Shown here: positions 10,622 through 22,357 of the stretch, piece after piece
Layout of the letters: each line of letters begins with the position of its first letter
Position numbering within the stretch: position 1 is the stretch's first letter
Source: Malus domestica
Lineage: Eukaryota; Streptophyta; Magnoliopsida; Rosales; Rosaceae
NCBI RefSeq assembly: GCF_042453785.1
Contig: NC_091671.1
Location: 39,760,501-39,824,500 of the forward strand
DNA: 64,000 bases
Direction of reading: 5' to 3'
Notes under the pieces: model-generated
Told to the model about the DNA's origin: nothing
The model's database searches: none
What the model saw: the letters and a program-made list of their open reading frames with translations, nothing else
Position numbers and translations under genes: made by a program

Positions 10622-11268
10622 ATTATGATGTGTTGTTGATATCACGTCTCTACAAAATGGTCGACATATCATAAAGTTGAAGATTCACACACGCAGTCCA
10701 CAACGTGGATCATCAATATTCACTCCTCATCTCGCTAACAAGGTCGGTCCAATTCATTAGCTTATGGGGTGGGGGGTGGGGGTAATTCTCAGTACCTTGT
10801 CGCCCAAGTCCTTAAGCCACCGGCGCGTGAGGATGAATTTTTCGGTCTAACTGTCACACTACTATGTGGTGTTACCAATTAATTCAATAGTCGGGGTAAG
10901 ATAAAGCAATAAATTGAGTTGTTCGACGTTAAAAATTACAACGCGGAATGGGAGTTGTAATTCATTCTACTTCTCGAGGTATAATGACAGACATCATCTT
11001 GTAATATCAGGTGAGGAATGGCGGTCGAAATTCACGAACCAAATGTGACAAACTTCTATCTTCTCTCATACAGGTTAAAGTTTACACAGCAAAAGGCAAA
11101 GAGATTTCACGAGGCAGGCATGACAAACTGCTCATAGGCAATTACAGTAAAAAGACATTTCACGAAAAATTATCTCAGCTCAGGCCAAATCAATGATTTG
11201 GATGAACCGATGAAACCTAGTCAATTACTGCAGCTGTGGATTCTTTCATGCGCTTGGCGTACAAGTGG
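10622..11268. other. Spacer beyond the CHY/RING pseudogene
   Basis: No intact gene. A short run of open frame at 11011-11196 shows no known domain. The region lies past the 3' end of the zinc-finger remnant and could contain its old 3' UTR. Confidence 0.35.
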
Positions 11269-13080
11269 CACAGGCACAAGAGGACTGTTCTAGTCAAAAC
11301 CGATGAAAAATGTGGAAGGTGGCATGGCTAGTTGTGTTGCAATCGTTGCAAAAAATGGATACCTGGAAAATAGCAATAGCAGTGAAAATTTTTACATTCA
11401 ATTTGTTCACAAAAGTGGTTTAGTGTAGATATACGCTTACACTCGGGTATAAAAATTCACTTGAAAAATATAAAAGCGATTGCAAGTTGACAATTTCTGT
11501 ATGTTTCGAACTAGGAACAGTAGAGTAATAGTAGAGCTATGGAGATGAAACAGTGCACGTAAAATCCATTTCTTTTAGCCAAAAAATGATGTGTAATAGC
11601 ATGCAATGATCGAAGACCCTTATCAATGAAAACCAATTACAAGGCATGTAGATGCACAAGGTCTGTATACAATGGCTAAGTTAACTGAAAGACAGAAAGC
11701 TGAGCCTAATGTATAGCGTGAACTTGTAACTAAGCAGGACATTAAAGTTATTGGTTACTTGCATGAAGTCTTTAACTGAAAGACAGGCCACCAATTTTGA
11801 TAATCGAAATTCAACGACAGCAATGGTTTGGCTTGAAATAAGGACATGATACGAAAAACAGAAATCAACAAAAGGCAGATAATGATCCGTCGGCTAAACT
11901 ACAAATTCCACACTCGTTGCAATGAAGCTAATAATCTTACATTGTCATCGAAGAACTTGCAAATGTCGCAATAATACTCCACCATGCAGTGGCGGATCCA
12001 GGATTTTAACATTGGGTGGTCCCAATATAAAAGCTTTAAAAAAATTAGATGAAAATATTATTAACAAACTAGACAATAAACTACCAACAAACTTTTCATT
12101 CATAATCTTCGTACAAACAACATATCAAGCTACAGAGACTGAATGCAGTTTATGTGCTACATACTACAATTTGGGGTCATTTTCAAAATGGATCACAAGG
12201 TTTCAATATCAACATTTTATACCTAATTAAATGTCTTTACTTTTACTTTTATTATTGGTTAAAACAAAGCAAATAATTCAAGTGGGTTAGGGCTTTCCTC
12301 TTTAACCCACTATCCTAGGTTCAAACTTTTTTCTTCTCTTATTGTAAAATAAGTGTAGAATTATAATTAGAAAACAAAGGAAACAAATGAAAATGAAAAC
12401 ACAAAAAAAACAAAGGAACTAAAGAGAAGAACACATAGACAACCAAGATGAATTGATCAGCAATGAAAAATTAGACTAGAAAAGGGAAGGAGGATGAGGG
12501 AAGGTGGTAGAGAACCAAAAGGAAATAATTTCAACAAAAAACAGAAAAGCAAAGACATAAATAAAGTGATGCGACATTAGTTTCTATAAGTTAGGGCCCA
12601 AAAACTAACAGCCTCACAAATACTCAGTAAATGAATAGATAAATCTCTATAAGCCAAGGCCCAAAAACAAACAACCTCGCAAATACTCATTAAATGAATA
12701 GATGAAACGACACCGTTTAGTCGAGGGTTAAGAAAAAAAAGAGCAGTTTTTCTCCTTCTTCTTCCTCAGGCTGCCTCCTGGTTCTTCTTCATCAGCCGCC
12801 ATTACCTTCACACACCTAGACTCGGGTGGTCCTCGGAGGTCCTTACAGCCACTTATTCTGACTTCCGGGTGGTCCTGGGACCACGTCCCTTAGTAGATCC
12901 GCCCCTGCCACCATGTTGACAACGCAGTTGGAACAAAGTTGAGCAACCTGGAAATAGATTACAATGCAAGCAAAACAAACCTCACTTGATAGGTTCAAAA
13001 CCATTCAAATACACGATACAAACAGCGAAAATCAAACCTGTTGTTCGGTGTTGCAAATGGAGCATACAACCAACAACATG
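11269..13080 (-). pseudogene. CHY/RING zinc-finger E3 ligase pseudogene (RCHY1/MIEL1-like), split by a hAT element
   Basis: Read on the minus strand, several decayed exons of a CHY-type zinc-finger plus RING ubiquitin ligase can be seen. An exon ending at 13038 (donor CAG|GT) gives VVCSICNTEQQ. The next begins at 12947 after CCAG and gives VAQLCSNCVVNMVEYYCD, continuing ICKFFDDN to 11941, but is cut by the 921-bp hAT element at 11987-12907. Then LHCNECGIC appears near 11895-11925 out of frame, and a C-terminal exon after CCAG near 11343 gives VSIFCNDCNTTSHATFHI. The N-terminal CHY exon and the RING exon were not found. Intact relatives are about 270-290 residues and ubiquitinate nuclear regulators. 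Frame losses and missing exons make a functional product unlikely. Confidence 0.75.
11987..12907. mobile_element. Non-autonomous hAT-like element, 8-bp TSD ccaccatg
   Basis: The 921-bp element begins CAGTGGCGGATCCAGGA and ends TAGATCCGCCCCTG, inverted ends of the hAT type, and is flanked by an exact 8-bp duplication ccaccatg (11979-11986 and 12908-12915). Its ends also carry subterminal gggtggtcc words on both sides. No transposase domain is seen inside, so it is non-autonomous. It lies within a CHY zinc-finger exon. Confidence 0.9.
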
Positions 13081-14037
13081 AATTGCGAAACCCAAATCAT
13101 GTTTTCCATCAAAACCAACAATAATCAACACTATGATTATACAAAACACTGAGAGCATGAACAAATATATGTGAGGCAAGAGTGACCAATCACAAATGGA
13201 CATGTGGCCAAACAATTAAAGAATTCAAAACTTGAACCAACATCACTCCAAACAAATAGACACGTGTCTATTTTTAATTTGGTTTTCAGCAGGACTTGCT
13301 GTTCTTCTTTTAGCAGCCAAGCATTATTTTTTGTCTACTGACTTATAAGTTTGAAGAAGAAGACATCGAAACAGTTGGGAATTGGACCCATTCCTAATTC
13401 ATGCACGCCCAATACTATTTTTAGCAGGTAAAATGCCCATATTGGCTATAGTGGATACACTTCCAATGGATCCGAGTTTGAATTTCATTTCCACACTCTA
13501 AATTAGTTTATAGTATAGTACTACTGGTACCAAAAGAAAAGTTGGAAACATGAGGTAACGGAATGGGTATGGTAACCTCTTTTTTATTGCATTTTTTGTT
13601 TTTCTAGTAATTGAATTACGGATTATTATGTGAAATTCATATGTATTAGTGAACACATGAAAAGTTAGAAGGCGACAAAATTTTACTACTAGTATGCTAG
13701 TAAATGCAGAGAATTCAAAGAATTAAAATAATTTCAACACTCTTGAAAATAAGTAAACAAATTATTACGGTAAATCTTATATATGTAAGTAACTTTTAGG
13801 CGTGCTTGAAACGACGTCACCTAATGTTACTATTCCAAGTGAAAGCACATAAAAAATTACCACACGATAACACGTGAAATGGTAACAAGTGTTTGACACG
13901 AACCGAGCAATAACTTTAGGTAACAAAGGAAACCTTAACTGCATCATCAAATATGAAGGAAAAAATTACAAAAATTTGAGAAAACCGAACGCGATCAGTC
14001 CGCTGAAATCGAAGCTGCAGAGAGCCTGCTTCCCAGA
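13081..14037. other. Spacer between the CHY/RING remnant and MUB
   Basis: Contains the 3' flank of MUB (just below 14038) and, toward 13081, sequence where the missing N-terminal CHY exon would be expected; I do not find it. A palindromic tagacacgtgtcta at 13258-13271 contains a CACGTG G-box. Confidence 0.4.
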
Positions 14038-15304
14038 TTAAAGGAGGGTGCAGGAGCATGAATTCATCTTTTGCATATCTTTCTGTTTTTTTCCTGCACA
14101 AAACTCATCCCATATAGAAATTAGGCACCGATCATCCTCCATGAACACGCAGGAAATTTCAGAGACCCAAATATTTCCTAACTAACAATACAAGATCTGA
14201 AAATCAGACATACTTCAACGTTTTTACGAACAAAAATGCAACGTAAATCTGCATTTGAGATGAAACAACTTAATTCAAAGGAGGGTTTATACAAATTAAC
14301 CTGTCCTTTTGTTTTTGGGTACAAGAGGCTGTACTACTGCATGCATGATCACAGCCTCACCGGTCTGGTTACCGGTGGTTATTCTGGAATCAGCAAGTGT
14401 CTTGCTATTCTCTAAAACTTTGCCACCATGTATGATTTTTACTTCGTCTACTGACTTCGGTGTTACTGTTTTTGCTGCAGTGATCGAAACATGTGTACAT
14501 ACGGTAAGCGTAGCTAAATTTTGTATGAACGTATCTATTCATCGCATGATCAGTTCATCAAAATCCAATTTTTAGCAGATGAAGTTCGTCAAAATCCAAC
14601 CTTTAGCAAATCAAGTTCATCAAAATCCAACCTTTAGCAAATCAAGTTCATCAAAATCCAATCTTTAGCAAATCAAGTTCATCAAAATCCAACCTTTAGC
14701 AAATCAAGTTGTCAAAATCCAATTTCAGCCAATCATTCATCAAATTCCAATGTTCAGCAAATCAAATTCATCAAATTCCAATTTCATCGAGCAAAGAAGA
14801 ATCAAATCAAGTTGTCAAAATCCAATCTTTAGCAAATAATGTTCATCAAAATCCAATCTTAAACAAATCAAGTTCATCAAAGTCCAATTTCAGCCAATCA
14901 TTCATCAAATTCCAATGTTCAGCAAATCAAATTCATCAAATTCCAATTTCATCGAGCAAAGAAGAATCAAATCAAGTTGTCAAAATCCAATCTTTAGCAA
15001 ATAATGTTCATCAAAATCCAATCTTAAACAAATCAAGTTCATCAAAATCCAATTTCAGCCAATCATTCATCAAATTCCAATGTTCAGCAAATCAAATTCA
15101 TCAAATTCCAATTTCATCGAGCAAAGAAGAATCAAATTAGAGAGAGAGAGGGTGTGTGGCAAATTTCTTACCATGAGGCCACTCAGCAAGTAGCCTTTTC
15201 TTAAGAGATGATACTGTCATAGATGGTGCATAAGTATTGATTCCTATATCTGTCCCGTCGTAAATCCGGAACTTGAGTGCTATATGCTCCCCTCTTTGCC
15301 CCAT
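14038..15304 (-). CDS. MUB: Membrane-anchored ubiquitin-fold protein (MUB)
   Basis: Three coding exons on the minus strand, 15304-15172, 14474-14301 and 14093-14038, joined by GT-AG introns in phase 1, give 120 residues, the usual MUB length. Exon 1 starts MGQRGEHIALKFRIYDGTDIG and ends in EWPH. Exon 2 gives the ubiquitin-fold core TVTPKSVDEVKIIHGGKVLE and ends at VVQPLVPKNKR. Exon 3 ends MNSCSCTLL, a CaaX box (CTLL; Leu last, favouring geranylgeranylation) with a nearby Cys that could be palmitoylated. MUBs are prenylated, sit at the plasma membrane and dock certain E2 ubiquitin-conjugating enzymes; they lack the GG tail needed for conjugation. Intron 1 holds a large minisatellite. The start chosen matches the family N-terminus. 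Confidence 0.93.
14556..15135. repeat. Intronic minisatellite, short units plus 165-bp higher-order units
   Basis: Built from variants of tcatcaaaatccaa(c/t)(c/t)tttagcaaatca. From 14556 to about 14710 simple units of about 30 bp repeat; from 14712 a higher-order unit recurs with an exact 165-bp period, seen from aatttcagcc at 14721, 14886 and 15051. Because 165 is divisible by three, a long repetitive open frame exists on the plus strand (14709-15140), but it is a by-product of the repeat. The whole array lies inside intron 1 of MUB (14475-15171), close to the donor end. Confidence 0.9.
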
Positions 15305-16450
15305 AGCATATGCTCCCCTTCTCCTTCGTTCTTCTCCAAACTCAAAACCCCAAACCGACAACTTCCTCCACTCGTAAAATTCAGCCTCCCCCCAACCCAC
15401 CTGAAGAAAACAGAGCAAATTGTGATTTCAAATCCCTTTCTCGAAAAAGATTATTCAAAACTACAAAAGTAATAGGATTGCTATTAATCTTTAACAAATA
15501 GGACTCAAGAATGCCTAGCGTAAACGAAAATTCAGACTCCCCCAATTCCTTTTCTGAGGACTATTTATGACGTAGCATTGTATTTCAACGATCCAAACCG
15601 TCCATCTTTTTAACTCAAGACTTTAGACTCCCCCAATTGCTTTTCCAAGGACTGTAATTATATTTCAACGATCTAAACAGTTTATCTTTTTTAACTCAAG
15701 ACTAAAAGAATGCATAGTGTAAACGAAAAGTCAGATTCCCCAATTCCTTAATTGGGACCATTTATGACCTCCACTCACTCAACATTGTGTTTCAATGATC
15801 CAAATTGTCTATTTTTCAATTCAAGACTCAACAATGCATGGTAGTCTAAACGAAAACCAAAATCTTGTGGAGAAAACGCGATTCTTACCTCTGTGAATTC
15901 AGCAAATGACGATCGATTCTTTGAAAGAACTGGAAAAATCTGTACATCCGAATCAAGGGCTTGGGGACCAATCCAACCAAGTAAGAACCTCATATGATCC
16001 AAGTGCTTCAATTGCTCGATCGAATCAATATCTCTGCACACGATGATATAATGCCGAATCTATCCATCTCTCTTAAATATTCATAAAATTCGCAACACAA
16101 GTTCCGAAATGCAATCCGACTATAAAAAAATTAAAAGAAAATGTGCGATCCTGCCATGATCTTTTACCAAATAAATCCTAGCATGCAAATCTGTTTAACT
16201 AATTGCGAATAAAATATATAAAATTCCAAGCAGAAATCTCCATTACAGTGATTGTCGAAATTATCAAGCACGAGAATAAAGTTTTCACATTCGTAGGATC
16301 AAGATTGTTGTAATAACAGCAAATTAAAGATCCGAGAAATCTCACATTTTCCGTCGTAATCGTTCATTTTCTCGACAACCAAACAGGAGGTAAGAGAATC
16401 AATTCTGGAACGAAAAGAATGAAACTGTAAACGATTTCTAGCTGTGATCT
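15305..16450 (-). promoter_or_regulatory. MUB 5' leader region with probable untranslated exons
   Basis: Upstream of the MUB ATG the minus strand shows a plausible acceptor (ttcttcag|gtggg near 15405), a donor (cacagag|gtaag near 15892) and another acceptor (gtgtgcag|agatatt near 16035). These suggest one or two 5' UTR introns. The exon around 15893-16035 is open in one frame (DIDSIEQLKHLDHMRF), so an upstream ORF or a longer N-terminus is possible, but nothing matches the MUB family before MGQRGEH. Confidence 0.5.
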
Positions 16451-16497
16451 GCAGATAGGACAGCCTCGAATGACTAATATACCCCTCGTTTGGTCGT

Positions 16498-16600
16498 AAG
16501 GATAGTGACGTGTCGTGTCGTGATTGGTTAGGAGGAGGTCCCCTTGGTTTGAGAAATGGTCTAATATACGAGTTCGTTACTGTTAGTTACTTCAGATTAC
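16498..16600 (-). mobile_element. Short LTR-derived remnant upstream of MUB
   Basis: Read on the minus strand this matches the LTR fragment at about 640-710 in order: tctcaaacca, then ccaatcacgacacgacacgt. The match covers the CCAAT/CACG motif block of the 34-bp repeats. It is short and diverged, so the call rests on the preserved order of motifs. Confidence 0.45.
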
Positions 16601-18362
16601 TTTAACCGGGCAACGCTCGTGTGGGGTAGTGCTCAGGGTAGCTCATATGGACCACACCAATATGATTTTGCTAAGTAATTATGTGGCTTGTCACTCGTTG
16701 TTCTTAATTTTTTAAGAAAATTCATAATCAAAGTCGTTATTGTGTTAATTTTAGTGTTGAGGCAATTGTCGTCTATAGTATTATAACACATAAATTAGTT
16801 ATTGCCACATTAAAATTGTTTTAACAATAGAGGCCTATTCTTTTTGACAATTTCTTCTATCAAACCTTGAGGCATCTGGTCCAAAGTGTTTCTTCAGACA
16901 AAATTAATTGGAGATCGATGGATGGAGACATCTAAGATATTTTTTAAGTAGCAAGATCTCTCTCCAACACCGAATCCTCCCAACACATTCTCTCATGCAT
17001 GGCATCAATTTTTACGTGAGAAAGCATATATACGTGATCGTTGAACCTGATAGTCCTACTTTGATAGGATATTAGAATCCGACTATTGGCTTGACCTTGT
17101 GTGCAAGTCATGAGAAAGACTTATATGGAATGATTCACCACCACCGTTTCCTTTCCAATTAAATAATGACATGTGTAATGTTTTTAACACGTAACATTGT
17201 ATTATTTAATTAAGCCAAGTGCAAACCTGTTTCATGTAAGTTGCCCTTACAAGTCGCCCCAGCCCGATACTTTCTTGGTTTACGCTTATAAACCCTAATG
17301 TACTAAAATAGCATATTTTAGCGGTGACAGCTTAGGGGTATTCAACTGATTCGAAACCCTAAAACAACCGACCATAAATGCAACCAGTTTTGAATTGGAT
17401 TCTGCAGGCCATGGCTGCAAACCCTAGATACAGTTGCATCACCAAAGTCCAGGTGCGGCAAATTCATGCCTGCCCTAATTTCCACTTGCTTCCAATTAAA
17501 AACAATAATACCGTTTTCTTTTGGATTTTCCAGATTAAGATTGACGGTGATTGATCATCAAAAGGCAACAATGAATCTTTGTTCTAGAGTGATTTTCTGG
17601 GGCAGCCACCACTCGGCACTCACTCAAATGATTTTACTGTCATGTGCTTGTCTCACTCCATTGGGGAATCTTCACGGAGTACTTTATTCCGGTATAATTT
17701 TTCGATCAATTTCTCTACATATATGCATATTGATCCTAGGAGTTTAAATTGTTAGAGATGTCTAGGGCTAGGACCATTGCAACTGGGAGTCTAACCTGCA
17801 AAATGACATAGAGAGGGGGGACCATTCACTCCACAAATTAGGTGCTTGTAGCTGTCTTTGTACTTAACATATATATGCATTAAGCCTCATCCCCACCGCT
17901 GATATGCCATAGTGCATGTGAATCCTAATTAATAACCCTAATACTAAAACTCTAAACCCCTAGTATTATGTCAGGAAATCAAAACCTTGCATAATAGTTT
18001 AAAGTACATCTGATCTCCAGCTCCATTCACTTTCAACTGAGTTAGATGCTCACATTCTAATATGGTATACTAGAGAATACTATTCACTTGTTGAGCCCGA
18101 TGCTCTCATGTCCTCATTGTCACGCGATATCTTAGAGCTCTCCACCCATCAATTAGTTTTGGGCTAGATGCTCCCAAATATCTTATTCATCGTTTGGCTA
18201 TATGAATTACCATCATATTCTTCGTAAATTTTCTCTACACCTTCCAAGTTACTGGAATTCGAATGTCAGAATAGTACTAGTTGTATGTATAAGTTGCACT
18301 ACTAATTGTCATAATTATTTTCTCTGTGAGAAGGATATGTCTGAGACAGTGACTCCGAAAAG

Positions 18363-18365
<3 letters not shown>
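16601..18365. other. Intergenic stretch, no gene recognised
   Basis: AT-rich with no recognisable domain. A weak open frame at 17466-17747 has no family match and no splice context. Words such as tatggaatgattcaccacc near 17127 recall the foldback element at 62515, but no complete element can be drawn. Confidence 0.4.

Positions 18366-18420
<55 letters not shown>
18366..18420. repeat. (AT)n microsatellite, about 27 units
   Basis: An uninterrupted run of alternating A and T about 55 bp long. It would be highly length-variable between individuals and can be hard to assemble exactly. Confidence 0.95.
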
Positions 18421-18423
<3 letters not shown>

Positions 18424-19563
18424 AGAGATGCGAATGCTATCTTGCTCCCGCACTAATAATATGTGGAAACTGTTATTTCCATTACAAGAATGATATAGGT
18501 TGATGACACTGACTGCCAAACGCAAGTCTATCGTTGGAGGGAAAGGAGCAAGAAGAGAATAAAATAAAAGGAACCGAAGTGGGTAAAAGTAAAGAATGTA
18601 ATACCTTTCTTTATCTGTCATAAAGTTGAAGAATCTATGCTTAGAAAAATAGACCTCTTTTTCTTTTCTTTATACCCTTCCCATTTGAGGGAAGGCAAGA
18701 TTGGATTGCAAAAGTCAGATTTTATTAATTTGTCTCCCTCTACAAGCTCTGAATTTTAGGCGATGTTCAGCAAGTTCAATTTATCTGCTTTGCTTCGATT
18801 TTTCTGTTGCATGCATCGATCTGCTCTTATAATGTTAAACAAAGTGTGTATTTCAGTTTGTTTATCACAAGTTCAGAAAAAAGAATCACATTTTACTTGA
18901 AATAAATTTGAAAGGTAATTAAAAGTCACTACTATACGGTATGAAAGCGAGTTAATTAATGTACTGTAGATATTATCAGAGAATTTTCGAGGTAGTATAC
19001 TTTGTTCACAGGATATTCTATATGTAGGTTGACTGGAGGCAAAAATGGCAGAAGAAGAAAGAATATTTCTTAATCATGTTCAATAAACTAATTAGTTAGA
19101 GGTCAGTCACTTAAATTTTGGTTTCAAGTTGTAGAAAGAGAGCTTTTCATTCTTTCTTTGTATTTTATTTCTGCAGTCTGCATTACTGCAATATTTAGAC
19201 TAAATATAATTTTTCTTCTAACAGCACCGTATATCTTCTAAATTGCTCTAATGGAGAAGAAGATTCAAATTTGGGTGCATGGGAGCGCTTTCACCGTACA
19301 CAATGGTGTTTAAATAATGGTGCACCAAGACGTATAAAACTACTTCATTAAAAATAGGAAACAGATGGCTAGTTTACAAGCTATAGCTGATCAAATCTTA
19401 CAGAATATAAGACACATGAAACACTGCATAAGTATTTTGAGGAAAAAACAAGAAAGCACTACATAGACTTTTTGAATACGAAGCTCACTACAGTACTAAT
19501 TTGAACCAGTTTATTTATTTTTTTTTCAACACGATATTTGAGTAGTTAATTAATTAAGACAAA
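18421..19563. other. Downstream flank of glutaredoxin 1, no other gene
   Basis: Intergenic sequence without a recognisable gene. Its right end is the 3' flank of the glutaredoxin at 19564. Confidence 0.4.
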
Positions 19564-19869
19564 TTAAGTCTGCTGCTGGTAAGGTTTCAGCTGTGGGATC
19601 AGCTGGCCTTTTAGGTGGAGGGACATGACTTCGTTGGTCGATCCAATGAGGTTTCCACCTATGAACACTGCGGGCACAGGCGCAGTACACCCCAGCCTTG
19701 TAAGAGCCTTCTCCATTTCCCGGCCTTCGGGATCTTGGTCAATCTCATGAACCACAGGACTCACCCCAATCTCTTGGAATAGAATGTTGACTGCATAACA
19801 GAGGCAACATGAGCTCTTGCTAAAAATCACCACACCATTCTCGGATGCCAACCTCATTACTTTGTCCAT
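19564..19869 (-). CDS. CC-type glutaredoxin (ROXY class), CCLC active site
   Basis: Intronless, 101 residues. The active site KSSCCLC (Cys21-Cys24) follows beta strand GVVIFS, and the glutathione-site motif PVPAVFIGG with its cis-Pro lies near residues 64-72. Length and layout match plant-specific CC-type glutaredoxins, which act with TGA bZIP factors in the nucleus and in nitrogen and development signalling. Its C-terminus, PQLKPYQQQT, lacks the hydrophobic tail (ALWL/AIWF-like) that many family members use, unlike the three others here. A TATA-like box lies 270 bp upstream of the ATG. The class is certain; the exact orthologue is not. Confidence 0.95.
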   Translation of the reverse strand: MDKVMRLASENGVVIFSKSSCCLCYAVNILFQEIGVSPVVHEIDQDPEGREMEKALTRLGCTAPVPAVFIGGNLIGSTNEVMSLHLKGQLIPQLKPYQQQT

Positions 19870-20138
19870 CTTGGAAAACTCTTTTGATCACGAATATCTT
19901 CCCAATATGGCAAACCTTTTCCTTGAATGGAAAAGTAAGTTAACGAAATATGGCAAAGTTTTACCTAAGACTGCTTGTTTACTTAAGACTTGATCAAAAC
20001 CATCAGATCGAATTTGGACTGAACTCGATCCAATGGTTGGATTGGGTTTTGGAATTAGAAGAGAATTAGATAGGCTAGCTAGAGAGAGAAGTGTTTGAAG
20101 GCTTAAGGTTGTTTGAATATTTGAGCTCTCATGCTGGA

Positions 20139-20149
20139 CTATTTATAGC
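20139..20149 (-). promoter_or_regulatory. TATA box of glutaredoxin 1
   Basis: Minus-strand gctataaatag, 270 bp upstream of the ATG at 19869, in the same local context (ctatttata on the plus strand) as the TATA boxes of the glutaredoxins at 22358 and 25036. Confidence 0.7.
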
Positions 20150-20452
20150 GATAGCAGTAGGTGTGGACTGCATGCTTCCTTTGAACAACAAGAACATTCA
20201 AAGGAACATGGTCTTTACTTAGATGCCCTAATAGAAAAATGCTACTTTTTTATGATAAAGACTAGCATGTTCTATAACTATTAGACTGAACAAGTTGCAG
20301 ATGTTTTTGCGACTTGCGAGAGCTGTGTATATGTCTTTTGCACATGAGTGAAGTGAATTAATTAGTTTACTAGATATAATTGAGTGGTGAAATTAGTATG
20401 TGACGTGGATGGCCAATGCACCATTTCTTTCCAGGCAGTGAAGATTTAACGC

Positions 20453-20624
20453 GGATCCCTTTCCACCTAATCCATCCAGTTTGGGATTCAGGCCGTTCAA
20501 ATTTGATCCAATGACTACCGTTATTATCACTTTTAAAGAGGCTCCCTGTTTGTAGTCGTTGGATCAAATTTGAACGGCCCAGATCCCACACTAAGTGGAT
20601 TAGGTGGAAGGGGATCCGGGAGGA
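20453..20624. mobile_element. Foldback MITE with arms of about 65 bp
   Basis: The left arm (ggatccctttccacctaatc...gatccaatgactacc) is matched in inverse order by the right arm (gtagtcgttggatcaaattt...gattaggtggaaggggatcc) with a spacer of about 38 bp. The flanks share taacgc-like words. The transcript would form a long hairpin. Superfamily is unclear. Confidence 0.75.
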
Positions 20625-21902
20625 TCCCTAACGCAAACAAGGACCAAATGAATACTCACTACTGTCTCTAGACACAACAAAAGTAGAGAAATTTTCTATA
20701 ATGTAGCTGGTCAATTAATATCAGATTCTCTGCAATCACCTTCCCTTGAATCCTTGTGCAGAAAGATGGGAATGAGATAGATGGCCTTCGGTGCTGTGTG
20801 ATTCTCTTCTGTTGCACCCACCAACTTGCACGATTCCTTTTCGCACGTAAGGGCACGTAGGGGTCCGGCGGGCACGTGCGAGCTGAGACATTGTTCATAC
20901 ACATTCTGATATTGTTTTTTTTCCAAACTTGCTATGCTCCGCATGTATGTGGATAGGCATTATGATGACCACACGTTAAAGAAACATCGCACAACTTCCC
21001 CTTCAGTAGAGATGAAGAGGATTAATTCCTCTTCTTGGAGGAAACCGTTAGAATATAATGAGAGATCAGATTATATATATCATTGAGTAAATAAATTGCT
21101 TATTCTGAAGGCCATAGTGGAGAACTTTTTGTTCAATTGGATTTGGAGGAATACGAGGCACAAAAAGTTCAGGGCATCTAATTATCATTGTCCTCTTTGA
21201 TCCTTTAGCAGCTCGAGAGATTCTGCTGTGTAACCGAGATGAGAGATGTAGATAAAGGGAACATATCCTCGGTTGTATATGGATGCATCTTGCGTAAAAG
21301 CGTCATGCACCTGGTGTGCCGAAAGTCAGTTGGCAGTTGTTAAAGCCAAGTGATATTGATGAAAACTATAGCACATTTTATAATATATACATATATACAT
21401 ATATACATATCTATGTGTGTATATATAGTGGATAAGTTCTTAATATTGGGAAATTAACAATATTATTGATCAAATATTCAGAAATCTTGATGATGATAAA
21501 AAGTGATATACCATATAGCTTTGCATGGAACAATCTTCTTTGAACACTCACAAATATATTTCTTGAGTTTTATGCACTGATTCGGGTGCATATTACTTGC
21601 CGCCTAAGTCAACAACAAAATTTAGAATACATAAAAGGACTTGCCAATTAAAGCTGCTATTCACACTCCAAAATAGAAATAGTCATATTGCAATCCTTTT
21701 AATGAACAAAATTAAGGCTAAAGAAAGTTGAGGTTCCACTATAAAACCAATTGGCAAGAGTGCATAATGACTATATATTTTGTAATGAAAAAAAAGAAAA
21801 AACAGTTCTCTTTCAAATTTTATGTAAATCAATTGTCGAAGTTCGACCTATTATTGCTGATTTGGCAGGTATGGAAAATAATGCAGTATTCAATTACTTC
21901 TA
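20625..21902. other. Intergenic stretch, no gene recognised
   Basis: No recognisable coding domain. A (TATACA)n-like run lies near 21385-21410. Two overlapping frames near 20668-20944 show no family match. Confidence 0.4.
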
Positions 21903-22048
21903 GGGTGGTGCTATGCACACAGTATTTTTTACCTTTTCACTCTTCTCAATTTATTACCATCGGATCAAATGAATTGAAGAGGATCAAAAGACATAAATTA
22001 ATAAAGGTGTGTGGAAGATAAAAAGGGGGGTGTGGATAGCACCACCCA
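21903..22048. mobile_element. hAT-like MITE family A, copy 2
   Basis: Inverted ends gggtggtgctatgcacac and gtgtggatagcaccaccc, core with catcggatcaaatgaattgaag, 146 bp. Flanks tacttcta (21895-21902) and aacttcta (22049-22056) are an 8-bp duplication with one mismatch. Confidence 0.85.
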
Positions 22049-22357
22049 AACTTCTAATGGTCAATAATTAGTAGAAGATGCTTAGTTAGAGAAAATTTTC
22101 AAAATTCTCCAGGATACTTTTCATATTTTCATATGATCTGACTTCATTTCATATATAGAGAATGTTGTCGGGGAAGTTAAATTACATACAAAGTAGATGA
22201 AGGTAAACTACACCTCAATACTCATTTTCTTTAAGCGTGGTGATGGAATTGCGATTCTTTTCTGTGTTTACTACTAAAACTACAGAACATTAGTATAGCA
22301 AGCTTAAGCTTCCTGTGTGATAATATATAGCTACTAGGTAGCTAAAACCCTAGCTAG

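Noticed and set aside
14709-15140. 143-codon plus-strand frame with Ser/Gln-rich repeated peptides
   Set aside because: It is read from the intronic minisatellite of MUB on the opposite strand; the frame stays open only because the unit is 165 bp. No start context or homology.
18277-18621. 114-codon frame with an Ile-Tyr repeat
   Set aside because: Passes through the (AT)n microsatellite; the peptide repeat is a by-product.
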